From Cynocephalus volans (Eukaryota > Chordata > Mammalia > Dermoptera > Cynocephalidae): a DNA stretch of 64,000 bases. Below are positions 32,076-42,010 of the stretch, in pieces (within the stretch, counting starts at the first letter, position 1; each line of letters begins with the position of its first letter). Below the pieces are notes generated by a model. That model ran no database searches. It was not told the origin of the DNA and saw only the letters and a program-made list of their open reading frames with translations. The translations under genes and the position numbers were made by a program. The stretch spans positions 144,567,001-144,631,000 of the forward strand of contig NC_084461.1 of assembly GCF_027409185.1 (NCBI RefSeq). Reading direction: 5' to 3'.

Positions 32076-35000
32076 ATGCTAGGAATAAATCAACACCTTT
32101 CAATAACAACTCTTAATGTAAAAGGCTTAAATTCCCCAATCAAAGACACAGACTGGCTGACTGGATCAAAAAGCAGGACCCAACTATATGCTGCCTACAA
32201 GAGACCCACCTCACCCATAAAGATTCACACAGACTAAGAGTGAAAGGATGGAAAAAGATTTACCATGCAAACAGAAAAGAAAAACGAGCTGGAGTGGCTA
32301 TTCTTATATCTGACAAAATAGACTTTAAACTAAAAACCATAAAAAGAGACAATGAGGGACACTACTTAATGATAAAAGGACTGATCCATCAAGAAGACAT
32401 AACAATCATAAATATGTACGCACCCAATGTTGGAGCAGCCAGATTTATAAAAAAAACTCTATTAGACTTAAAGAAGGAAATAGACTCTAATACCATAATA
32501 GCAGGGGACCTGAACACCACACTGTCAATATGAGACAGATCATCTAGGCAAAGAATCAGTAGAGAAACACAAGATCTAAACAAGACTCTAGACCAATTGG
32601 AATTGGCAGATATCTACAGAACATTCCACCCAACAACCTCAGAATATTCATTCTTCTCATCAGCACATGGATCATTCTCCAGGATAGATCACATATTAGG
32701 TCACAAATCAAGTCTCAATAAATTCGAAAAAACTGGAATTATCCCATGTATCTTCTCAGACCACAATGGATTAAAACTAGAAATTAATAACAAATGAAAC
32801 TCTGGAAACTATACAAACACATGGAAATTAAAAAGCATTCTACTTAATGACATATGGGTCCAAGAAGAAATCAAGCAGGAAATCAAAAAATTTATTGAAA
32901 CTAATGAAAACAATGATACATCATACCAAAACCTGTGGGATACTGCAAAAGCAGTATTGAGGGGAAAATTTATTGCATTAAACGCTCACTTCGGAAGAAT
33001 GGAAAGATGGCAAGTGAACAACCTAACACTTCACCTTAAAGAACTAGAAAAACAAGAACAATCCAAACCTAAAGTTAGCAGACGGAAAGAAATCATTAAG
33101 ATCAGAGCAGAACTGAATGAAATTGAAAACCAAAAAACAATTCAAAAGATCAATGAATCAAAAAGTTGGTTTTTTGAAAAGATAAATAAAATCGACAAAC
33201 CATTATCAGGGCTCACAAAAAAAAGAAGAGAGAAGACTCAAATAACAAAAATTAGAAATGAAAAAGGCGATATTACAACTGATTCATCTGAAATACAAGG
33301 AATCATTCGAGACTACTATGAACAACTATATGCCAACAAATTTGAAAATCTGGAGGAAATGGATAAATTTCTGGACACACACAAGCTCCCAAAACTGAAC
33401 CGTGAAGACGTAGAAAATTTGAACAGACCAATAACAATAAAGGAGATTGAAGCTGTTATCAGAAGGCTCCCAACAAAGAAAAGCCCAGGACCAGATGGAT
33501 TCACAGCAGAATTTTACCAAACATTCAAAGAGGAATTGACACCGATTCTTTACAAACTATTCCAAAAGATTGAAACGGACGCAAATCTCCCAAACTCATT
33601 CTATGAAGCAAACATCATCCTGATACCAAAACCAGGTAAAGATATAACCAGAAAAGAAAACTACAGGCCGATATCCTTGATGAATATAGATGCAAAAATC
33701 CTCAATAAAATACTAGCAAACAGAATACAGCAACACATACGTAAAATTATTCATCACGATCAAGTGGGATTCATCCCAGGGATGCAAGGTTGGTCCAAAA
33801 CATACGCAAATCAATAAATGTGATACACCATATTAATAAACTCAAACACAAGGACCATATGATCATCTCTATAGACGCTGAAAAAGCATTTGATAAAGTT
33901 CAGCACTCATTCATGACAAAGACCCTCTGTAGGAAAGTATCTCAACATAATTAAAGCCATATATGACAAACCCACTGCCAATATCATCCTGAATGGGGAA
34001 AAGCTAAAAGCTTTTCCTTTAAGAACAGGAACTAGACAAGGATGCCCACTCTCACCACTCCTATTCAACATAGTGTTGGAAGTACTAGCCAGAGCAATCA
34101 GAGAAGAGAAGGAAATAAAGGGCATCCAGATTGGAAAAGATGAAGTCAAACTGTCCCTGTTTGCAGATGACATGATCCTATATATCAAACAGCCTAAAAC
34201 CTCTACAAAAAAACTCTTGGAATTGATAATGATTTCAGCACAGTAGCAGGATACAAAATCAACCCACTAAAATCAGTAGCATTTCTTTTCTCCAATAGTG
34301 AACATGCAGAAGGAGAAATCAAGAAAGCCTGCCCATTTACAATAGCCACCAAAAAAATAAAATACTTAGGAATTGAGTTAACTAAGGAGGTGAAAAATCT
34401 CTATAATGAGAACTACAAACCACTGCTGAGAGAAATTAGAGAGGATACAAGAAGATGGAAAGATATCCCATGCTCTTGGATTGGAAGAATCAACATAGTG
34501 AAAATGTCCATACTACCCAAAGTGATATATAAATTCAATGCAATCCTCATCAAAATTCCAAAGACATTTTTCTCAGAAATGGAAAAAACTATCCAGTCAT
34601 TTATATGGAACAATAAAAGACCACGAATAGCCAAAGCAATGCTGAGCAAAAAAATTAAAGCTGGAGGCATAACACTACCTGACTTTAAGCTATACTACAA
34701 AGCTATAATAACCAAAACAGTATGGTACTGGCATAAAAACAGACACACTGACCAATGGAATAGAATAGAGAATCCAGAAATCAACCCACACACTTACTGC
34801 CATCTGATCTTTGACAAAGGCACCAAGGCTATTCACTGGGGAAGGGACTGCCTCTTCAGCAAATGGTGCTGGCATAACTGGATATCCATATGCAGGAGAA
34901 TGAAACTAGATCCATACCTCTCACCGTATACTAAAATCAACTCAAAATGGATTAAGGATTTAAATATACACCCTGAAACAATAAAACTTCTTAAAGAAAA

Positions 35001-35888
35001 CATAGGAGAAACACTTCAGGAAATAGGACTGGACACAGACTTCATGAATATGACCCCAAAAGCATGGGCAACCAAAGGAAAAATAAACAAATGGGATTAT
35101 ATCAAACTAAAAAGCTTCTGCACAGCAAAAGAAACAATTAAAAGAGTTAAAAGACAACCAACAGAGTGGGAGAAAATATTTGCAAAATATACATCTGACA
35201 AAGGATTAATATCCAGAATATATAAGGAACTCAATCAACTTTACAGGAAGAAAACAAGCAACCCAATTAAAAAATGGGCGAAAGAGCTAAGTAGGCATTT
35301 CTCTAAGGAAGATATACAAATGGCCAACAGACATATGAAAAAATGCTCAACATCACCCAGCATCCGGGAAATGCAAATCAAAACCACACTGAGATACCAT
35401 CTCACCCCAGTTAGGATGGCTAAAATCCAAAAGACTCTGAACGATAAATGCTGGCGAGGTTGCGGAGAAAAGGGAACTCTCATACATTGTTGGTGGGACT
35501 GCAGAATGGTGCAGCCTCTATGGAAAATGGTATGGACGTTCCTCGAACAATTGCAGATAGATCTACCATACGACCCAGCTATCCCACTGTTGGGAATATA
35601 CCCAGAGGAATGGAAATCATCAAGTCGAAGGTATACCTGTTCCCCAATGTTCATCGCAGAACTCTTACAATAGCCAAGAGTTGGAACCAGCCCAAATGTC
35701 CATCATCGGATGAGTGGATACGGAAAATGTGGTACATCTACACAATGGAATACTACTCAGCTATAAAAACGAATGAAATACTGCCATTTGCAACAACATG
35801 GATGGACCTTGAGAGAATTATATTAAGTGAAACAAGTCAGGCACAGAAAGAGAAATACCACATGTTCTCACTTATTGGTGGGAGCTAA
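32076..35888 (+). pseudogene. ORF2: L1 ORF2, multiply disrupted (copy C)
   Basis: Counterpart of the intact ORF2s. Lesions in order: a one-base loss near 32142; TGA at 32531-32533 in the endonuclease; TGA at 32795-32797, just after the SDH motif; a two-base gain near 33795; a loss of about 14 bp near 33930 within the reverse transcriptase; a one-base loss near 34228, after FADD; and a one-base loss near 35666. Open stretches remain between them, the longest at 34390-35673. FADD and the Cys-rich motif can still be read in fragments. No active enzyme can come from it. Confidence 0.93.
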
Positions 35889-35902
35889 AAATTAATATAT
35901 AA

Positions 35903-35936
<34 letters not shown>

Positions 35937-36147
35937 CCGGGGGTGGGGGAGAAGATATAACAACCACAATTACTTGAAATTGATACGACAAGCAAACAGA
36001 AAGGACATTGTTGGGGGGGAGGGGGGAGGGAGAGGGGAGGGAGGTTTTGGTGATGGGGAGCAATAATCAGCCACAATGTATATCGAGAAAATAAAATTTT
36101 TTTAAAAAAAGAGATAGAAATCAAGAAAACAAGCCCATTTACAATAG

Positions 36148-36148
<1 letters not shown>

Positions 36149-36194
<46 letters not shown>
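36149..36194. repeat. (CA)n microsatellite
   Basis: About 23 uninterrupted CA units within the older L1, at the place of a short cca/aaaaaa stretch in the related copies. Confidence 0.95.
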
Positions 36195-36198
<4 letters not shown>

Positions 36199-37721
36199 AC
36201 AACCTAGGAATCAATTTAACCAAGGAGGTGAAAGATCTCTACAATGAGAATTACAAAACACTACTGAAAGAAATTAAATAGGACACAAAAAGGTGGAAAG
36301 ACATACCACACTCTTCAACTGAAAGAATTTACATTGTGAAAATGTCTGTATTACCCAAAGCAATCTACAGATTCAATGCAATCCCCATCAAAATACCAAT
36401 GACATTCTTCACAGAAATAGAAAAACAATCCCAACATTCATACAGAACAAAAGACCCTGAATAACGAAAGCAATCCTGAGCTAAATAAATAAATAAATAA
36501 AATAAAGCTGGAGGCATAATGCTACCTGACTTCAAATTATATTACAAATGTATTGTAACCAAAATAGCATGATACTGGCATAAAAACAGACACTCAGACC
36601 AATGGAACAGAATAGAGAATCCAGGAATTAACCCACATACTTACCGTTCTTAAGACAACAAGAACACACATTGGAGAAAAGACTGCCTCTTCAATAAATG
36701 TTGCTGGAAAAATAGGACATCCATATGCAGAAGAATGAAACTGGATCTGTACCTCTCACCATATACCAAAATCAATTCAAAATGGATTAAAGACTTAAAT
36801 ATAAAACCCAAAACCATAAAATTACTAAAGGAAAACATAGGGGAAATACTCCAAGAAGTAAGACTGGGCAAAGACTTTATGAATAAGACCCCAAAAGCAC
36901 AAGCAGCAAAAGAAAAAAATAAACAAATGTGATTTTATCAAACTAAAAATCTTCTGCACTGCAAAGGAAACAATGAACAGAGCAGAAAGACAACCTACAG
37001 AATCGGAGAAAATATTTGCAAACTATACATCTGACAAGAGATTAATATCCAGAATATATGAGGACCTCAAAAGCTACACAATAAAAAAACAAATAATCCA
37101 ATGAAAAAGTGGACAAAGGAGAATAATAGACATTTTCAAAGGCAGATATACAAATGGCCAACAGGTACATGAAAAAATGCTCAACATCACTAATCATCAG
37201 AGAAATGCAAATGATAACCACATTGAGATATTATCTCACCCCTGTTAGACTGGCCACTATTAAAAAGACCAGGAATAGCAAATGCCTGTGAGAATGCAGG
37301 GAAAAGGGAACTCTTCTGCACTGTTGGTGTGACTGCAAATTAGCACAGCCATTATGGAAAACAGTATGGAGGTTTCTCAAACAGCTACAAATATAACTAC
37401 CATATGATCCAGCAATCCCACTATTGGGTATATATCCAAAGGAATGGAAATCGTCGTATCAAAGGGACACCTGCACTCCCATGTTCATTACAGCTCTATT
37501 TACATAGCTAAACTATGAAATCACCCTAAATGTCCATTTACAGACAACTGGATAAGGAAAATGTGGTGTATACACACAATGGAATACTACTCAGTCATAA
37601 AAAAGAATGAAATTCTGCCATTTTCAGCAACATGGATGAGCTTGGAGAAAATTATGTCAAGTGAAATAAGCGAGACACAGAAAGAGAAATACCGCATGTC
37701 CTCACTCTTAACTGGGTGCTA

Positions 37722-37906
37722 AGAAGGAAGGAAGGAAGGAAGGAGGGAGGGAAGGAGGGAAGGAGGGAGGGAAGGAAGGAAGGAAGGAAGGAAGGAAGGA
37801 AGGAGGGAAGGAGGGAGGGAAGGAAGGAAGGAAGGAAGGAAGGAAGGAAGGAAGGAAGGAAGGAAGGAAGGAAGGAAGGAAGGAAGGAAGGAAGGAAGGA
37901 AGGAAA
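37722..37906. repeat. (GGAA)n microsatellite
   Basis: About 185 bp of GGAA with GGAG interruptions in the first half and a pure run of about 25 units in the second. It sits just after the ORF2 end of an old L1. Open frames across it on both strands are made only of Lys/Glu/Gly/Arg or Pro/Ser/Phe/Leu repeats and are not genes. GGAA arrays are known binding platforms for ETS-type factors. Confidence 0.95.
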
Positions 37907-38224
37907 GACCACAATAATACATTGAACTTTCAGAAGGAAAGAACAAATCTAAGGAAATTAGAGATGTGGGGGAGGGTGGGGAGAGGGTTAGGAAATGAAT
38001 GGTCGGGTGAGGGGCATAAAGAATAATTATGATTTGCAATAATGAATATGTTAATAAAAAATCAAGGCATACCTTTGAAATTTTAGAAAACTAGAGACAA
38101 ATAATAGATATTAAAAGCTTCCTAAGAGGGGAAAAAAGGTTTCTTATTAAGGTACGTGTTTAGGAAGAGCTTCAGACCTCTAATACTGGAAGTAAAAGAT
38201 AATGGAACAATGAATTCAAAATTT

Positions 38225-38870
38225 TGACAGAGAAATTTTTCTCAATTTTATTTATTTTTATAGGGTTCCATACATGCATATACTGTGCAATGATTCAGTT
38301 AGGATGGATAGCACAGTTTTGTACCCGTTAGTCCACACCTTCTCCTCCTCCCCACTCCCCTTCTTCCCTCCCAGCCTCTAGTAACCATTACTCTAGTTTT
38401 TTTTTTTTTTTTTTTTTTTTGATTCCACATATGAGTGAGATCATGTGGTGTCTTTCTGTGCCTGACTTATTTCACTTAGCATGATGGTTTTCAGTTCCAT
38501 CCATGCTGCAAATTATAGGATATCATTTCTTTTTATAGCCGAATAGTATTCCGTGTGTGTATCTACCACAGTTTTTTTTATCCATTCATCCTTTGACGGG
38601 CATTAAAGTTGATTCCATCTCTTCACTATTGTGAATGGCATTGCAATGAATAGGGGAGTGCAGGTGTCTTTTTGACGTATTGATTTCATTTCCTTTGGGT
38701 ATAAACCCAAAGTATATACCAAAGTAGTAGGATAGCTGGATCATAAGGTAGATATATTTTCAGTTCTCTGAGGAAAATCCATACCATTTTCCACAAAGGC
38801 TGTACCAATTTGCACTCCCACCAACACTGTACGAGGTTTCCCTTTTCTCTCCATTTACAGCCTAGCATTC
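38225..38870 (-). mobile_element. Old L1 3' fragment, antisense
   Basis: On the plus strand the landmarks are 'tcctcctccccactcccct' (G-rich 3'UTR), 'gattccacatatgagtgaga', 'tgtctttctgtgcctgac', 'ttccatccatgctgcaaatt', a 'gggtataaacccaaag' stretch and 'tttgcactcccaccaacac'. All are antisense forms of the L1 ORF2 C-terminus and 3'UTR. A run of about 22 T (38398-38420) lies in it. Confidence 0.85.
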
Positions 38871-39480
38871 TATTTTCAATCAAATTGTCAACCAAGTGTA
38901 TTGGTAGACTGAAGACATTTTCAGACATGCAAGGTCTCCAAAAATATCCTACATGCCATTTCTCAAAAATACTTACTACAGGAGATATTCCACCAAAATA
39001 AAAAGTCATAGGATCCAGGAAATAGAGCAGCCAAACCAAGTAAGAGACGAAGGAGCTCCCCAAGAATATAATGAAGAGAAATTCCAGACTGACAGCTGAA
39101 CAGATTGCAGAAGATCAGAGAGATTCTGAGATATTACCAAGAAGGTAAAGTATTTGTAAAAGTTGAAAGAAGACAAACAAATACAGAATTGATTAAAATA
39201 CACACACACACATATATAAATTTTAGAAAAAACAATGAATAATTAAAGGGAAAAGGAAGTTATGCAACAGAGGAATAGTGGTCAGAATATACTGCACAGC
39301 TTTACTTTGACTAGAATTTACATGATCATAATAAATGTAAAGGCTGAATATCTACTTAAAATAATGATAAAACCATGTTAGTTGAATGGGAGGTTATGTT
39401 TCTACGCATGCCCATGAGGGGAGGGGTGATGAAGAGGTAAATTTCCTCCATGGTGCAAAAGTGAATAGATGCTGCTTAAA
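38871..39480. other. Possible ancient L1-like 3'UTR; otherwise unrecognised
   Basis: 'gtagactgaagacattttca' with 'gacatgcaaggtctcc' and 'gataggatccaggaaa'-like stretches remind me of an ancient L1 or HAL1 3'UTR on the plus strand (about 38870-39200), but I cannot place it with confidence. The remainder has no feature. Confidence 0.3.
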
Positions 39481-39489
39481 ACTGAAAAA

Positions 39490-40455
39490 CCACTTCCTTT
39501 CCTCAGCAGTCCCGCGCCTGCCTCTCCCTCCTGCGCGGTCCCCGGGTCCTTGGCTGGGGTAGAAATGGCTACATACTTGCTACTATAGAAGAAGATCTGG
39601 TTCGACAAGTTCAAAAATGATGACGCAGAAAGGAAATTGTACGAGCGGACGAACGGGCCTGTGGCTGGCTCCTCCCGCCAGGAGAATGGCACCAGCGTGA
39701 TCCTCCGCGACACGGCGACAGCCAGAACATCCAGGAATCCCTGGCTGGAAGCTCAGGCCCCGGGGCCTCCAGCGGGAGCTTGTCGTCCGGATCGCCAGCC
39801 TGGAAGTGGAAATCCAGACCCTGCGAGGCGTGGTGCGGATGTGCAGCAGGCCGTCCCCAAGCCGGGGGCCCGGCTGAGCCTGTTGGCTGTGTGCCATGGC
39901 CCGGCAGACCCTCCACCTGTCTCCCATGCACCAAGTGGAGCCCCCACCAAGAAGGCGGCCACACCAGCAGAGGACGACGAGGACAATGACATCAACCTGT
40001 TTGGCAGTGACAATGAGGAGGAGGACAGGAAGGCAGCACGGCTGCAGGAGGAAGAGGCTGCAGCAGTATGAGGAGAAGGTCGAGAAGCCTGCGCTGGTGG
40101 CCAAGTCCTCCGTCCTCCTGAATGTCAAACCGTGGGATAATGAGACAGACATGACCCGCCTGGCGGCCCGCGTGTGCTCCGTCCAGCTGGAGGGGCTGTT
40201 CTAGGGGGGGCCTCCAAGATGGTGCTGGTGGGTTATGGCAGCCGAAAGCTGCAGATCCAGTGTGTGGTGAAGGACGACAAGATGGGGACCAACCTGCTGG
40301 AAGAGGAGATCTTATTACCACGTTTGAGGTGCATGTGCAGAGTGTGGACATTGCAACTTTCAACGAGATCTGAAGCCCAGGTGTCAGTATGTACATGAGG
40401 CCCTGCAGCAATTAAAGACTGAGACTACGGCCAAAAAAATAAAAAGAAAAAAAAA
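39490..40455 (+). pseudogene. EEF1D: Processed pseudogene of EEF1D (elongation factor 1 delta)
   Basis: An intronless copy of the mRNA for eEF1B-delta, the guanine-exchange subunit that recharges eEF1A. It begins with a pyrimidine-rich 5' end (cttcctttcctc), as in TOP-class translation mRNAs. The copied start ATG is at 39565, followed by [19 protein letters not shown] and SVILRD, then in shifting frames [32 protein letters not shown] and [10 protein letters not shown] stop (TAG 39586-39588) replaces codon 8, the zipper region is shortened and scrambled, and further frameshifts break the exchange domain. It ends in 'gcaattaaagactgagact' plus an A-rich tail (40433-40455). The bases ctgaaaaaccac before it and ctgaaaaatcaa after it look like a target-site duplication. 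Made by L1 enzymes; not functional. Confidence 0.92.
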
Positions 40456-40807
40456 ACCTGAAAAATCAATAAGTAGTATCATAAGTTGTTATTCCACAAT
40501 ATGGAAGTGCTTTCTACAGAAGACTATTAAAAATGGTTACCTCTGGAAGGCAGGAAATAGGCAGAAGAACCTGGGGAAAGATGTTCTTCCAATGGCTTTA
40601 TAGAACCTTATGAGTCTTTTGGTGCTGAAAAAATAAAAAATGAAAATAACTTTAATGAAAATATTAATTAAATTGAAAATATTCAACTGACTATCCTACC
40701 CCACATTAAAGAAGCCACACTTCTAATTAGGGCTTCCATGGGTCAAGCTTTAACTACATAACCATTAAATCATATACGCTTATTCTAGCAAACGTTAAGA
40801 GGGTGCA

Positions 40808-40879
40808 GTGTGTGTGTGTGCGTGTGCGTGTGCGTGTGCGTGTGCGTGTGCGTGTGCGTGTGCGTGTGTGTGTGTGTGT
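40808..40879. repeat. (GTGTGC)n minisatellite with GT ends
   Basis: About eight units of gtgtgc between pure GT runs. It is alternating purine-pyrimidine throughout, so it could adopt Z-DNA. Frames across it are Cys/Val or His/Ala runs, not genes. Confidence 0.92.
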
Positions 40880-41604
40880 ACTACTCTCATGTGAAATATT
40901 CTGCTGCTGGATCCCTGGTGGCAAGGAATACCACTTTGACTAGATTGGAAGAGAGGGCACTTTGCCAAGATACCGTCCCCAAGTCCATCAGAGAATAACA
41001 AAGCTAATTTCCAAAGAGCCTGATGCAATTCTTGGCCCTACTTTTTGAGCCTTATCCATTTCTGCATTGGTAGGCAAGAACCAATGTAGCAAAAACCTTT
41101 TCCTAATTTAATAGGTGCTGTGAGGTAAAATTAACTAATGAATATAGCGAGAACACCTAGACAAACTGGATAATTATTTAACACAAATTTTTCTCACTAA
41201 AGGCAATATGCTGATTTAACAGTATCTCTTTATTTAGTTCTCTCCAGGTACAGCCCCCTTCGCTTATGTGTCATTCAGAGTCTCTGTGTCTTCTTTGAAA
41301 GATAGAATTTTTCATGCTTATAAAGACCTAGGATTTTCTAGGGTTTTCCTTTGAGTAGGTTAAAATAGGAATACTTTATCATCTTTTTCATGTTTGAAAC
41401 TCTATGCCACTCGATGATGTTTAACTGGAACAAAATCACTGAGATGTACACACAGGAGATGCCCTCTCAGGCCCCAAACACACACCTGCCATACAGCATG
41501 AAACCTAATTAATCCAGGCTCTGTAGCCATATTAGGAGATATTTTAGTTTGTGCTGTTCTGTTTCTTCACAGGTTTTCTGTTCTCTTAGCAGTGACTCTT
41601 TGTC

Positions 41605-41740
41605 TTTAGTGGACATAAGCATCACCTGAGGTGGTTTTTTAAAAAATGCAGATTCTCAGGCCCCAGTGATTTGGATTCTTTGTTTCTATTATTGAGTTTG
41701 TGAATCTGCATTTTTAACAAGTCCCCCTCCATCCTATGAC
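41605..41740 (+). mobile_element. MER5A-like hAT remnant
   Basis: 'agcatcacctgaggtggttt', 'tgcagattctcaggcccca', 'gtgatttggattct' and 'aatctgcatttttaacaagt' follow the MER5A order. Short, internally deleted and inactive. Confidence 0.75.
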
Positions 41741-41779
41741 TCCATGGCAATACTTAAAAATATCCCTTATCACAATATA

Positions 41780-42010
41780 CACAGTCCTCCCAATTTGGCC
41801 CTTGCCTACGTCTATAACCTATATTTCTTATATCCCAGAGTGAACCCTACTGTTAGACTTGTTCTATCACATTTTCATGCTATTTCAGATATTTGCACCA
41901 TATTTTGCGTTACTTCCTAGAATGCACTTCTCTAGCCAATATTTATTTTTTAGATTCCCATCATCCCTCATATCTCCTGGGAATAATAGACTCTTCAGAA
42001 AGGGGCGGTC
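41780..42010 (+). mobile_element. L2 remnant
   Basis: 'caatttggcccttgcctacg' and 'tttgcaccatattttgcgtt' with 'cctagaatgcacttctc' resemble the 3' part of L2 in sense orientation. Confidence 0.55.

Larger units (their letters stand above)
30150..36110 (+). mobile_element. Near-full-length L1, defective (copy C), variant 5'UTR
   Basis: The ORFs and 3'UTR are of the same family as copies A and B. The 5'UTR (about 30160-30916) lacks the YY1-like start and the first 1.1 kb of their 5'UTR. In its place it has about five diverged units of some 90-140 bp. ORF1 has one stop; ORF2 has at least two stops and several indels. The 3'UTR has a CA tract (35905-35933), a G-rich run (36009-36048) and AATAAA near 36090. 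Directly after its tail lies an older L1 fragment in the same orientation. Target-site duplication not found. It is older than A and B by its damage. Confidence 0.92.
36111..38060 (+). mobile_element. Older L1 3' fragment abutting copy C
   Basis: Starts inside ORF2 after the reverse-transcriptase core (its first bases match 'gaaatcaagaaagcctgccc' of the young copies with changes) and covers the rest of ORF2 to about 37722, then a 3'UTR with a G-rich 'gtgggggagggtggggagag' and an AATAAA-like end near 38055. It is strongly mutated and has no long frame. Three microsatellites have grown in it: CA at 36149-36194, AAAT at about 36482-36502 and GGAA at 37722-37906. The first two sit where the young L1s have A-rich runs. 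Confidence 0.85.

Noticed and set aside
35885..36223. 112-codon frame with a Cys-Val run
   Set aside because: Translation of CA/GT repeats in and after the L1 3'UTR.
37652..38039. Frames rich in Pro/Ser/Phe/Leu or Lys/Glu/Gly/Arg
   Set aside because: Direct translation of the GGAA microsatellite on both strands.
39637..40071. 144-codon frame as a functional EEF1D-like gene
   Set aside because: It opens at a non-ATG codon inside a retrocopy whose true start is followed by a stop at codon 8; the zipper region and exchange domain are out of frame or lost.
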